DNA of 64,000 bases from Bradyrhizobium tropiciagri (GTDB lineage: Bacteria; Pseudomonadota; Alphaproteobacteria; Rhizobiales; Xanthobacteraceae). The stretch covers positions 62,001-126,000 of the forward strand of contig NZ_JAFCKF010000005.1 of the NCBI RefSeq assembly GCF_018130545.1. The letters are read 5' to 3'. The notes beneath the pieces were generated by a model. The model ran no database searches. It was not told the DNA's origin and saw only the letters and a program-made list of their open reading frames with translations. A program made the position numbers and the translations under genes. Every line of letters starts with the position of its first letter. Positions within the stretch are counted from its first letter, which is position 1. Shown in pieces: positions 28,301 through 43,300 of the stretch.

Positions 28301-31300
28301 ATGGTGCAGGCCGGCGGCGCTGTCAGTGTGACGGCGACCTCGACAGAGACGATGCTGTCGATCGCGGGAACCGTCGGGGTGGGCGATGATATTGGCCTGA
28401 CCGCCTCGGTGGCGATCGCCGACATTCATGGAGACACTGAAGCCTATATCGACGGCGGTGCCCACGTGGACTCCGACGCCGGTGTGACGGTCGACGCCTC
28501 CAGCAGTTTCACCACGACCATGATCGCTGGTTCTGTCGGCGCCGGCGGTGATGCCGGCATCGGCGTGGCGAACACGACCTTGGTGCACTCGGATACGGTG
28601 CTGTCGTATGTCGGCTCGTCCGCCGAGGTGAGTGCCGGCGGCGATGTTGATATCACGGCCTCGGCAGGTGAGGACATCATCACGATTGCGGCCGGTATCG
28701 CGGTTGGCGGCGATGCCGGGGTCGCCGGCTCGGCGGCGGTCAACGTGCTCGACGAGACGACCACGGCCTATGTCGGCCCGGGCGCGACCGTCACCACGAG
28801 CGTCGGCAGCGGCGGCAGTCTGAACGTCAGCGCGAGCGATCCGACCTCGATCGTGTCGGTGGCCGGTTCGCTCGGCATTTCGGGCGGCGTTGCGGCTGGT
28901 GTTGGCGCCGATGTCGGCGACATGACCAAGCACACCTATGCCTATATCGACTCGGGCGTGACTGCGACCATCGACGGGAACATCACCGTCGACGCCGAAT
29001 CGAGCGAAAGCCTGATTTCGGTGGCCGCCGGCATCGGCGTGGGTGATGTGGGAGTCGCTGCCGACGCGGGCGTCCACGTGTTCGATCTGCATACCCGCGC
29101 CTTCATCGGCGACGATCCGGACAACGCGTCCGGCTTCGGACCGGGGGACGTGCATGCGACCGGGAGCATCTCGGTTGCGGCCAACGATGCCTCGGACATC
29201 AATGAGGTCGTCGGCGTGCTGGCGGCCGGGTCGGTGGGCGTGGCCGCAGGCGTCGGCGTCGACGTCTTCACCAAGGATACCGAGGCCTTCATCGGCGTCG
29301 GTGCCAACGTCACTGCCGACGGATTTGGCACCGGCCTGTCGGTGAATACTGGCAGGTTCGATCCCCAATTCGACACCAACGCGGCGACCTTCGACCCGCA
29401 GGGCGGGTCGGCCGGCGTCAAATCGGGTGACGCCTCCACCTTCAACGACGCGACCAGCAGCGATCCCAATGTCAGGGCGAATCTGAAATCGCAAGGGCAG
29501 GTCAATACGCCGCAACTCGGCGACATGGACCTGAACAACAATAACAGCAAGACGCAGATGAAATCCGAGGATCCGTCGCTGAGCGGCAGACGGTCTGCAC
29601 CGGTCCACCTGGCGCCGGGCTTCCACGGTCTCGCCGTCGCGGCGACCAACACGGACGCGATCCGAACCTTCACCATCGCATTTGCGGCCGGTTCCGTGGG
29701 CGTTGGCGTGTCCGCCGGCGTCGACGTCGTTCACGCCACCACGAAGGCCTATATCAGCGACAACGCGACCATCAACACCGACACGCCGAATGCGGGGCTC
29801 GGACCCAGAGCCCAATCCGTGCTGGTTGGCGCCGGCGACGATTTCTACCACCTCGCGATCGGCGTCGGCGTCGGCGTCGGCGGCGTGGGCGTGGCGCCGA
29901 ACGTCGGCGTCAATGTCGTCGGTGATCCCGCATCGAATCCATCGCCTTCATCTACGGAAGCCTTCATCGGCAAGTCGGCTATCGTCAACGCACTCAACGA
30001 TGTGGTCGTCGAGGCTACCGCATCGGAAGACACGGTCCTGGTCGGTATCGCTGTGGGAGGCGGTGGGGTCGGCGTCGGCGCCAACGTCGGCGTGATGGTC
30101 ATCAACGATATCACCAAGGCGTTCATCAATGATGGCGCGCATGTTACCGCCCACGGCGACGTGTTCGTTTCGGCCGTCGACGACAGCCATGTCTTCATCT
30201 TGTCCGGAGCGCTTGGCGTCGGCGGATCGGCCGGTATCGGCGCTGCGGTCGGCGTGCTGGTGTTCGACAAGGACACGCAAGCTTTCATCGGTAACGGCGC
30301 GCACGTGGATGCGTTCGGCGGCGGCGGAGAAAATGGCGTGCTCACGGGCGACATCACGTCCGGAAGCTTCGACAAGGCGACCAAGAGCGGGGTCATCGTT
30401 CAAGCAGAGTCGAGTGAAAATGTCCTGCACATCGTGGCTGCGGGCGGCGGCGGCTTCGTCGGCGTGTCCGGCGCCGTCGGCGTCACGTTGATGAATACAG
30501 ACACCGATGCGATCATTGGCCAGAATGCCGTCATCAACGGCGACCAGGTGGATGCGCATCCGGGCCAGAACGTCTACGTCAACGCTGCCGATGCGGTGTC
30601 GGTACAAACCTTCGTCATCGGCGTCGCGGCCGGATTTGCCGGAATTTCCGGTGCAATCGACGTCGGCACGTTGAATGCGAATGTCAGGGCGGATGTCGAG
30701 CCCAACGCGGATGTTCACGCCAGTGGCGACATCCATGTCGATGCCCTCAGCCTGAAGAACTTCAGCGGGTTCGACGCCAGCGGCGCGTTTGGTGCGGTCG
30801 GAGTCGGCGGGACGGTGAGCGTCTGGTCGATCGGCACGCAGATTCAGAAGACCACGACCGACAATACCGGCACGCAGACCAAGAGTGCGCTGGATGGCGG
30901 CGGCAACTCCGCGGATACTTACGCGACCGGTCAGGTCGACAGCGGCACCGGGCTGGCGACCGGAAGCAGCGGCAAGGGCGGCGGGTTCGGCAATTTCTCG
31001 TCGGATGCGACGGGCAACCCGAACACCAATACCAACCGCGTGCATCAGGGCACCCAAAAAGCGCTGGCCGACCTGGGCAGCAGCGTGCCCACGGGGAGCG
31101 CCATCTCGGGCGAGGAAGACGCTGCTCCGCAGCCGAAGAATCAGAATCCCGCGGCAGTGCCGCTGGGAACGACGGCGGTGGTGGAAGGCGGCGCAAACTT
31201 GACGGCCGGCGGCGCGATCGGCGTCACCGCGAATGAATCCGACACCATTACCGTAGCCGCCGGCCAGATCGCAGCCGGCATCGTCGGCGCCGGGGCGTCC

Positions 31301-34300
31301 GTCGCCTTGCTGTCGGTCTCCGATAATGTCGCCGCCTTTGCCAACGGAAACCTCAGTGCGAGCGGCAACATCGATGTCAACGCCTTCCTCAATGAAGGTC
31401 TGAACCTGACCGCCATCGACGGCTCGGTGGGCTTCGTCGGGATCGGCGCCGCGGTCGTCGTGATCAATGACAACAGCCTGACCCAGGCGAGCCTCGGCAA
31501 CGTCACTCAGGCGGGCGACGTGACGGTCAATGCCAGCGATACGCGTAACATACAGCAGCTCACGGGTGAGGTTGCCGCCGGCGGCGTGGCCGCAGGCGTG
31601 TCCTTTACTAACCTCAACGTCAGCGGCGGGGCGAATGCGATCGTCGCCAACAACGCCCAGATCGGCCAGTCGGCTGGGAAGACGGTCCATTCGTTGAAAT
31701 TGACATCGAGTTCGACGGACACCGCGGAAACCAAGACTGTCGCCGTCTCGGCGGGCATCGGCGCGTTCAGCATCAATTTCGCCGAGGACACCATGTCGCC
31801 GTCGGTCGATGCCCAGATCGGTGACGGTGCGACCATCAAGACGACCGGCGACGTTACGATCGATGCCGCCGCGGTCGAAAAGCTCGACACGAACATTCTG
31901 GGCGTGGCCGCCGGCGGTCTCGCGGTCGGCGCCTCGATCGCCAAGGCGGACGTCGAGCCGCATGTGACCGCCAGCATCGGCAACGGCACGACGGCAGCCA
32001 ACAACATCTCCGTTACTGCGTCGACCAATCAAGGTGTCGATCCGCATGGCGGTTTTGGCGCCAATGCGGATGGCTCGTCATCGGCGGGCGCTGTGGTTGC
32101 GGTGGCCGGCGCCTCGACGACCGCCATCATGAGCCCGGTGATCGAGTCGGCGATCAAGGGCCGGGTGAACGCCTCCGGCAGCGTGCAGGTCAGGGCGATC
32201 GGCAACAATCGTGCCGCCGCGACGTCGCACGGCATCGGCGGCGGGCTGGTCGGCGTCGGCGCGAGCATTTCGGAGGCCGATATCAAGGGCTCGACCACAG
32301 CGCATCTGGATGGCGAGGTCCGCGACGATACGGGTGGCCCCGGTGCGGTCAACTTGACCATTGAGGCGCTCGATACCGACACGGCGAGCGCGTACTCGCA
32401 GGCGGTAGGCGGCGGTCTCATCGCCGGCACGGATAACAGCGCCACGGTCACCATGACGCCGACCGTGCACGGATACATCTCCAGCAACGGTCTGATCAGC
32501 ACGAGCGGCAACATCAATGTGACCGCAACCGAGAACCCCGAGGGTGATGCCGTCACCAAGGGTGTCACGGGCGGCCTGATCGGCGTCGGCGCATCGAGCG
32601 GCACCACCACGATCAACCCTGACGTGCTGGCCTACATCTCCGCCGGGACCGTGCACGCCGGCACGCTCGGCACAAACCAGATCAACGTGAAGGCGACCGC
32701 GGCGCCGCCGAACGTCAACGTGCCGACCTACACGATCACATCGATCGATTCGGCCAACGACACGCTGCATGTGGCAGGCAACGGCCTGAGCACCGGCGAC
32801 GTCATCACCTACGACAACGAAGGTCACACGCTGATCGGAGCCACGGCGACCGGGACGGGCACGGGCAGCCTGGAGACCTCCTACACCGATCCGACCACGA
32901 TCGACAACAAGACCGGCAATCCGTCGATCGTCATCCGCCCGTACAACGTCATCAGCATCGGCGTCGACGACCTGGCGCTCGGATCGATCTTCGACGGCGC
33001 CGCCGTCAACGCGAATACCGACACGATCACATTCCAGACGCCACACAATTTCCAGAGCGGCGACGCGGTAGTTTACGAACCGGGCGCCGGCTCGCCGGTC
33101 ATCGGCGGTCTCACGGCCGGCACCACGTATTACGTGCGCGTGCTCGACGGCTTCCGTATCAAGCTCGAGACGACGCAGGACCGCGCTCTCCATCCAGAGA
33201 ATTACCTGACGACGTTCGATCCCTCGCTAATCACCGGCGGCAACACCATCAATGTCGCCAACAACTTCACGGATAAGGAAGCGGTCACCTACGAAGCGCC
33301 GCCGGCCGAGTCGTTCAGCGGCAAGCAGGTCGACAGCGGCACGAGCACGATCAAATTCCTCAACGACAACGGATCGCCACTGAACCCGTTCACCAATGGC
33401 GAGGTCGTCAGCTATGACAACAGTTCGTCGACCACGACGGGCGTGATTTTCGACAACTCGACCACGCTCAACGTCACCTTCAACCAGACTGCGACGCTCG
33501 GCGTCACGTTCGGTAACGACGGTACGCACGACACGATCTCGCGCACCGATGGCAAGAACTGGGTCGATTTCGGCTTCATCCCGGGCGAGCAGATCACCAT
33601 CACCGGCGCCGGCAACAACAACGGCACCTATACGATTGCCGACAACGGCGTCACCAATTCGACATTGCAGCTGACCAGCAACGGCACGTTCGCGCACAAA
33701 GTTATTGCGGCGTTCACGTTCAGCAACAACGGCACCAACGACACGATCCAGCGGAACGACGGCGGCAACTGGCAGACCGGCGGCTATCAGCCTGGCCAGA
33801 TCATTACGGTCGCCGGAAGCGGCAACGACGACGGGACCTACACCATCGCCGCCGGCGGCGTCGGTAGCTCCACGCTAGTCCTGACATCGAACGGCTCCTT
33901 CGCCCACGCCAACACCGCCCAGCTCAGCCTGGGCAACAGCGGCGCCCACGATACGATCACGCGCGCGGATGGCGTGAATTGGCTAAATCTCGGCTATGCC
34001 GCCGGGCAACAGATTCATCTCGGCGGGGCGGGCCTCAACAACGGGACCTACACGATCGACGGGAGTTATACGGGCGGTGCGACGCTGGTGCTGACGAGCA
34101 ACGGCGCCTTCGCGCAGACCGACGCGGTGAGCGTCACCTTCGGCAACAACGGGACCAACGACACCATCAAGCGCGCCGATGGGCTGGACTGGTCGACCCT
34201 CGGCTATGCCATCGGGCAGCAGATCGTCATCAGCGGCAACGGCGACAGCAACGGCACCTACACGATCGACGCCGGCTTCGCGGGCGGCGATACGCTGGTG

Positions 34301-37300
34301 CTGACGTCAAACGGCACGGTTGTTGCAGAAGGTCCCGAAACGAAGACTTTCGCAAAGCCCGACACGGTCAGTATCACCTCTGAAACCTTCGCGAACCCGG
34401 TAGCTGCGCCTCTCGTGGCGAAGTCGATCTCGGTGGTCTCGCAGCCGGCCGAGACCAAGACGATCGCCTTGGGCCTCGCCACGATCACCCGCACCGACGG
34501 CCTTAGCTGGCTCGGCGCAGGCTTCGCGGCAGGGCAGCAGATCCACATCTCCGGCGCGGGCAGCAACGACAATACCTACACCATCGCCGATCATGGTGTG
34601 ACCGCGTCGACGATCGTGCTGACGGCATCGGCTGGCTCCGTGACGGCGGAGGGGCCGGAAACCAAGACGATCAACATCGTGAAGGACGCCAAGGGCAATC
34701 CGGTGCTCGACACGATCACGCGCACCGATGGCGGCAGCTGGCTGTCGGCCGGTTATGCGCCCGGTCAGCAGATAACGGTGTCAGGCGCCGGCAACAACAA
34801 CGGCACGTACACGATTGCCGCGAACGGTGTCAGTGCTTCCACACTCGTGCTGACGGTGAGCGGATCGCTGATACCGGAAGGTCCTGATGTCAAGACCATC
34901 AGTTCGCAGGGCGCAGCGATCGGCGGCCTGGCCGCCGGCAGGGATTATGTGGTGGCCAACGTCAACACCGGCACCGGCACGTTGCAGCTGTTGTCGACCG
35001 AGGTGGTGGCGGTCAACTTTACCCGCCACGACGCCCAGAACGACAATGGCAACGATACGATCGATCGGACCGATGGCGGCAGCTGGATCAACGACGGCTT
35101 CTTCGCCGGCGAGACCATTTCGATCACCGACACCGCCGGCAACAACAGGAATTTCACGATCGCGGCCGGCGGGGTCGGGACGACATCCCTGACGCTGACG
35201 GTGAAGGATACCGTGACGGTCGAACACGATTCGGCAGCGAGGATCGACAACACCACGCCGATCACCTTGTCTCAGCCGGCGGCGGGCGGCAGCGTGACGC
35301 ATACGCTCGTCAAGGCCGGGGACCTGCCGATCGGCGGCCTCACCAGCGGCCAGACCTATTACGTCATCAATCCCGGCAACAGCACGACCTCGTTCCAGCT
35401 GGCCCTGACGCCCGGCGGCGGCGCGATTGGCCTGACCGTGGCACCGGGAGCGTCGAACAACCACAGGATCGGGCCCGAAGGCATCGACCTCAATGCGTCC
35501 TCGGGATTGCAGGAACTGCGCATCGATATCACCGGTGGGCCCGGTGTGGACGGCCAGCAGCAGCTGCTCGGTCCGGGCGGCGTGCCGTTGAACGTTGTCT
35601 CGCCACCCTCCGGCGACGGCATCTCTTCGGCCGTCGGCAACGGATCCGGTGGCGGCTTCGTCGGCGTCAACACAAACCACGGAACGCTGACGGAGAATCC
35701 CACCGTCACCGCGTATGTCTCGGCCGGGATCGCCACCGCGGGCGGCGACGTTTCGATCATCGGCAGCTCGATCACCAACTCGACCGCCAGCGCCAAGAAC
35801 GACACCGGCGGATTTGTGGGCGTCGGCGACTCCACGAGCGAGAACGACCAGGCCCCCACCACGATCGTCTACGTCGACTCCGGGACGCATATCGTAGCCG
35901 GCGGCAACTTCACGCTCACGGCGAATTCGCTGTCGCAGGCGACTGCCGCGACGCGATCGATCACCGGCGGCTTCGTCGGTGTGGCCAATGCCACGGCAAA
36001 TTCGACTATCGATTACACGACAAGCGCGACCGTCAAGGCGAACGCCGACGTGCTGGCGGGCAACACGATCAATGTGGCCGCCGACACCAAGATCGGAGAT
36101 CCGAACACCGGCAGCGGCCAGTCGACCAACGCCTATGCCAGCGGCATCGGCCTCGGCGGTGACGGGCATGCCCACGCCAACAACACGATCGGGCACGTCA
36201 ACCCCGACAACTCGATCAGCCCCAGCCACACGACGGCCGACGTCGCCAATGCGGCCTCGCTGTCAGCGCGCGCCGTCCGGGTGGCGGCGACCGTGTCGCG
36301 GCTCAACTCCGTCGCGCACAGCGAAGGTTATGGCGCCGGATTCATCGCCATCGGCTCCGGCAACTCCAACATCAACAGCGTCACGGCGAATAAGGTGTCC
36401 TTGGACGATTCAGCCGCCGTGACCGGCTATGAAGGCGTCGATTTCATCGCCAACTACGATCACATCTACACCGAGGCGAATGCATTCGGGCGCGCCACCG
36501 GGCTGTTCGGCGACGTGCACGGCGATTCCTTCAACAACACACGTTTCGATTCGCAAATCTTCGGCGCGGAGGGCAGTCAGCCCGGCGTGACCGGAGCAAT
36601 CGTCACGGCCGGGCCGCGCGACCCCAGCGACCCGCTGCTTCCGGGAGACGGCGGTTACACCGATCATCTGGCGTTCCGGGTCACCACCGCCAACGGCACC
36701 GACATCAAGGTCACCGCACCGCATGACAGCAGCAAACGGTCACTCGCGACCGGTGGCGACAGCGGACACGGCGGCCCGGACGACAACGGTGAGCGGCCGT
36801 CCATCGACAATGACTTGATCGATATCAGCTCCGACGTCGTGATCTTGTCCGGTCGCTCGCCGGAACTGACGGTCACCGACGACGGCGCCGGCGGCGTCAC
36901 GGTAACCCGTGATGTGAACGTCCCCGTCACGATCGACGACGCCGACAAGAAGATCATCGTCGGCAATATCGTCAACAAGGATCCGGGGCAGGTGTTCTTC
37001 AGCACCGGCAAGGATACGACCGGCGCTCTGGCGGGGTCGATCAAGCACAGCGCAGGCACCGGCCTCTGGACATTCGTCGATACCTTCGACCACGTGCGCC
37101 TCCTGAATCTCTCGCAGTACACGCTGCAGGTCGGCGGCATCAGCGTCGTCAATACGACGGTCGAGCCCCTGGTCGACGTCCAGAACACCAGCTCGCTCGG
37201 GCTGAGCTTCAACATCAAGCGGACGGTGAAGCCGACGCTGGTCGATGTCGAGAGCTCCAGCGCCGCCGCCCCTGCGATCGTGCTCGACGGCCAGATCGAA

Positions 37301-40300
37301 AACCCGATCGGTACGACGCGCATCGTCAGCGTCCACGGCGACATCCGCTCGACCGCGAGCCGTACCGACGCGGACAACGATCCGAGCCACCCGAACACCA
37401 CCGATCGTCTCGGGCAGCTGATCCGCACCAACATCCTCGATCTCGAGACGCCGGACGGGAATATCGGGCAGGATCCGGGCGACTTGTTCGGCCAGACACC
37501 GGTTGCCGTGAACCATCGCGTCAACGTCGATATGGTCGACAGCGCGAACGTGCCGGCGGCAACCGATTTCCTGTCGGCGCGCGTCAGCAGCGCCGATGGC
37601 TCGATCTATCTCGGTCTCAACCAGTTCTTCACCGGCGAACTGGTGCGATACAATACAGTAGGCGGCGCGACCGCGCTCAACGGACTGACCAGCGGCGATT
37701 ACTATTACGTCATCGCGTCCGATCTGCAGCACATCCAGCTCGCCAGCGTCAGCGACCCGCACACCGCCCTGAAGATCAGCGCTGCCGGCGCGCTGACCGA
37801 TACGCAGTCGTTGACCCCGGCGCAGCGCTTCGCCGTCGTGGCCGGCAACGCTGCGAACGGCAATGCCGGCGACGATTCCGCATATCTCGACGTCAAGGCG
37901 CGCTTCCGCGACAACAACACCAGCGTGTTCATCGACGCCGTCAACACCACCGGCGATGCCAACCTGAAGCTGTGGGGCAGCGTCAAGGAGACCGATGTCA
38001 GCGGCGTGGACGTCGGCAATGGAGGCGGCAAGATCGACGGCATCGACGTCGTCTATGCGGGCCACATTCCGCCGCCGCTCTCGAACGCCGAAGATCACTT
38101 CACGTTCTTCAACACGCCGGATACCACCGACGGCGGTCCGCTCGACGTCGGCATGTTCGCGCTTGCCAACGCGAACGCGACCCATATCGACAGCATCTAC
38201 GTCGTCAAGGCGCTGACCCAGGACGGTCATCTCTACCGGCCGGGCATCTCCGCGGGCCACAACATCATCGTCACGGCGGCGGAGCCGACCGCGGGCAGCC
38301 CGAAACTGATCTATGTCGAAGCGATCACCGACCTGACCGGCGGACCTTACGATCCGGTGCCGGTACCGGCCGGCGGCGACCAGCATCACATCGACATCCT
38401 GACCAACGCCTCAATCACCGAGGCCGAAAAGACCGGCGATCTCCGCGTCGGCCGCATCATGTCGACCGGCAAGGATGCGTCGCTGCCGAACCTCGATCCG
38501 CTGCTGCCGACCGGCAATTACGTGACCCTGAAGTCGCCGGGACGAATCATCGACGCGGTCAATGACGGGCTCGGCGCGGATGCCGATGTCGGGGGCGTCA
38601 ACATCACGCTGATCGCCGGCGATAACGAGATCACCGGCGATCCCGCTCAGGACAAGTCGGGCCAGGGCGGCATCGGGACGCCCGACAATTTCCTCGAGAT
38701 CAACGTCAACGAATTGCACGGCGCGCCGCTCGGCGTGCTGACAGCCTTCGATACGGATTCCGGCAGCAACACGGACGGAATCTTTATCACCGACGTAGTG
38801 CGCGGGGCGGAAGCGAAGACGCTTCTCGGCGGCGTGGAACTGGTCAGCGACCTCGAGGTCGGCCTCGTCGAGACCACGGGCGACGTGTCGCTGGCAACCC
38901 AGAGCGGCTCGATTCTCGATGCGCGCGCGGGCGGCATCGGCGGCGATACCGCGAGCGTCGTCGGCAACACGATCGACCTGTTCGCCGACGGCGGCGACAT
39001 TGGTAACAAGAACGGCGGCAACGATCTCGAGATCGACTCACAGGCCTATGTGGCTGGCGGCACGATCGGTGCGCGCGCGACCGGCGCCATCTTCCTGACC
39101 GAAAGCAACATCGTCGATCCGGCGCTGCGGGACGCCACGCCGCCCAATCCGGCGCTCAGCGCCAACGTCGTGCTGCTGCAAGCGCTGGGCCTGGGTCTCG
39201 GCGACGGCACCGCCAGCACGGGCGGGGTCGATCTGCGCTTCACCGTGCGGGAGACGCCGGCGCAGGGCGAAGATCTCAACCTGCTCGGGTCGGGCACGGT
39301 GCTGTTCCTCGAAAACGCACCAGAGTCGATCGGCCATGGCTTGATCAACACCCCGAACGGCTCGATCCTGCTGCGGGTCGCCGACGACGTCACGACCGCC
39401 GCGAACTCGCAGATCCTCGCGGCGAAGAACATCGACATCTACGGCGACTTCTTCCGCACCGGCGAGATATCGAGCGGCATCGCGGAATTCGATGCGACCG
39501 ATCCCGGCGATGGCACCGTCATGCATTTGCGGGGCGTGATCGCCCATGGTGCGGTGACGTTCGCCGCCGACGGCACGCCGGCCGCCAATCTGACGCGTGT
39601 CTTCGGCAACACCGACAGCGACCAGATCTATTTCGACCAGACCTTCCTCGGCGGGCAGAGCGGCGACGCTGCATCGCAGATGCCGGGCACCCAGAGCCAG
39701 ATCATCCATGACGGGCCCGGGCAAGGCTTCGGCACTGCCGCGGTGCTGTCGGTCAAGTATTCGAGCGGCATGACCCGGGTCTATGGCAGCAACCTGCCGA
39801 CACCAGCCGGTCAGTTTGCCCCGCCGGCGATCTTGGTGGCGGCATCGGCTGCGAACAACTTCACGTTCACGCCGAACAGCAGCGGCGACACCATCGCGCG
39901 GTCGGACGGCAAGAACTGGAGCGACGACGGCTTCGCGGTCGGCGACGCCATTTCAATCATCGGTTCGCTGATCGACAGCACCGGTAATAACAGCCACAGC
40001 TACGTCATTACCGCGCTGACCGGTGCACTGATGACGCTGAGCGCCAAGAATGTGCTGCAGAAGCAGACCCTCCAGGACGACGTGAAGATCGAGAAGGACG
40101 ACGGAGAGGACTTCTTCGTCGTCAACCAGCTGCAGTCGATGAAGATTACGCAAGAGACGGCCGCCGGCGTCGCGGGCGGCGACACACTGACCTTCGACGG
40201 ACAGGGCGGCAGCGACACTTACGTCATCAATACGACCGGCTCGCATGGCGGCGACGCTAATGGCGACTTGCGCAACTACGTCATCAACGTGCTCGACAGC

Positions 40301-43300
40301 GGCGATCCGACCGACGGCGTCGACAATCTGGCGGTCTACGGCAAGGATAATCCGGGGTATGTCGGCACCGACGACGTCTTCCTACTGCGGCGCACGACCG
40401 GCATCGCCCAGGAAAGCCCGGCTTTGCCATCGCTCTACAAGGACGACACGGCGTTCGTCGCGGTGCTGGACTATGATCCTAGCCTGCTGACAAGCACGCT
40501 GGATCAGGCGCAGGCCTCCGACCCGAATGCCAATGCTGCCGTGCGCTCGCAATCGGTGCAGCGCGTCAACTACGACAGCGCGATCAACGGCCGCCTGGCG
40601 GTCTATGGACTCGGCGGCAATGACTACTTCGCAGTGGATGACAACGCGGCACCCACGACGCTCGACGGCGGCGCCGGTGACGATGCCTTCCAGATCGGCC
40701 AGATCTACGGCTTGCAGCGCGATGGCAGCCAGCCGCCGACCCCGCAGCCGGTCGGCGATACCTATGGCGGCTCGGTGGTCGGGGCAGCGCTGCCGCCGCC
40801 ACTGACGGGAACGGCAGGGCTCGACGGGTTCCCGCAACTCGCCAATTCGCTGACGCCACAAAGCATCTACGGCACGGTGGCGACGACGCGCGGCTGGCTC
40901 AGCGCCGGCGCGACATCGCCGCTGGTGGCGGAAGGTGGCACCGGCAACGATACATTCACGGTCTACAGCAACCAGGCGCCGCTGCGCCTCGAGGGCGACG
41001 AGGGCAACGATCTATTCACGGTGCGCGCGTTTGCGCTGGCCGAGACCGACCCGATCACCCACGATATCGTCTGGGTCGACCCGGTCCAGATGATCGCCAA
41101 GCCGCTGCTGACCAAGGGCTTCTCGACGGCCGCCGAAACCGACATCCGTACCGGCGGTGGCGACAACCAGGTCCAGTACAACATCAACGCGCCGGTCTCC
41201 GTAGACGGCGGCAGCGGTTTCAACAAGCTGGTCATCCTCGGCACCGAGTTCGCCGACCACATCGTCGTGACGGACAAGGGCATCTTCGGCGCCGGTCTGA
41301 CCGTCACTTACCAGAACATTCAGGTGCTGGAGATCAACGCGCTCGAAGGCGACGATACGATCGACGTGCTGAGCACGGCGCCCGGCATGGCGGTGCGTGT
41401 CGTCGGCGGGCTCGGCAACGACACGATCAACGTTGCGGGCGATGTGGCGGGCGATGTCGTGTCGCGCGACATCAACGGCACCAGCAGTATGATCAACAAT
41501 CGCGTCACGTCGGCCGATCTGGCCTATAACGGGCTGGTGGCCGATGGCATCAGCCTCAGCGTCGCGCGGCCGGAGCAGGGCCAGGTCATCATCGACCAGA
41601 ATGTTGCCGGCGATCAAAGCCCGGGCACCACCGAAGTGACCGAAGGCCAGACCGACGATATCTACGGCATTCGCCTGGGTCACGCGCCGGTGGCCGGAAC
41701 GCATGTCTTCGTCACCGTCTCGGCAGCGATGGCCGAGCAGGGGGCTCATGGCAACAACGGTTACCTGGGCGCGGGCGACATCATCGACAATCAGGGCAGC
41801 GGCGAGAGCGTGTGGCTCGCGACCAGCCAGGTCGGTCCGGGTGTCCTGGTGGCGCCGGCGGCATACGACCGCGACGTCATGATCGACGGCACCCTGGTGC
41901 ACGTGCCGGCGCGGGCGCTCGTGCTCGAATTCGATAGCTCCAACTGGAACCAGGAGCAGATCGTTCACGTGTGGACGCCGAACGACGGTACGCCCGAGGG
42001 CGACCGGACGGTGGCGATCAGCCATACTGTGCTGAGCGACGACCCATCGTACAACCACGCGCTCGTCAGCAACGTCGAGGTGAACATCCACGACGTGAAC
42101 CTGGCGGCGGTCAAGGTGACGCAGCTCGATCCGTTCAGCTCGGGCGGCCTGCCGCAATATGCGGGTAAGGTCGTGGATAACAATTCGATTGCGCTGGAGG
42201 GCGATGCGACAACTGCGGTCGGCGATCTCTATGCGATCGAGCTGACCAAGGCTCCGGTCGGCAATGTGACCGTGACTGTCAACGCGGAGGACGGCCGGGC
42301 CACCCTGAGCTCGTCCGACCCGCGCTTCGTCCAGGACCTGAAAGCCTACTCGGACCAGCCGGGCGCCTATCATATCGTCTTCGACTCGACCAACTGGAAC
42401 AAGCCGGTGCTGGTGTCGATCAACGCCATCAACGACCAGTCTCCGGAGAACCCAAGCGACACGCAGATCATCCAGTCGATCTACGCCCAGAAAACGCTGC
42501 CCGTCACCTTCGCGCAGAGCGCCACAGGCGACACGATCACGCGGACCGACCTGGGCGGCAGCTGGCTGTTCGACGGATTTGCGAAGGGCGAGCAGATCAC
42601 GATCACCGGTGCGGGCGCCAACGACACCACCTACACGATCGCGAGCCTCGACTCGAAGACCCTGACGCTGACGGTTGCGAACACGGTCACGGCAGGTAAC
42701 TTCACCAAGACGTTTGCCATCAACGGCGTGCCGAACACGACCGACAGCGAATACAACAGCGCGTCAGTCAACAACGGGCTGGACAGCACACAGTCGATCT
42801 ATGCGCGTATTCTCGACGACGAGACGCCGGGCGTATTCCTGCTGGAGAGCGGTGGCAGCACGCTGGTCACCGCGCAGACCGCGTCAGATCCACCGACCGC
42901 GACCGGCGACAGCTACAAGATGCGGTTGACGGGCGCGCCACTGGCGCCGGTCAGCATCGCGATCGTGACCGACGGGCAGACCGACATCAACGAGAACGAT
43001 GCCACGATCACGTTGACGAAGATCGGCGGCAAGCAGCCGACGAAGCTGTTCACCGGCAACATCGTGATCAGCGGCAATACGATCACCCTGGGTACCGGCT
43101 CGGAACTGTTGAACTTCATCAACGACGGCTTCCTGCCCGGGCAGGAGATCCGCATCCTCGGCACCGGCCTGGTCACCACGGACTATCAGATCAGCAGCGC
43201 CGACAACGCCGTCACCGCGAATTCGATCACTCTTACGAGCGCGCCGACCGCCGGCACCTACAACGTCGCCACGATCGACTCGTTGCAGGACGCGGGCGCC

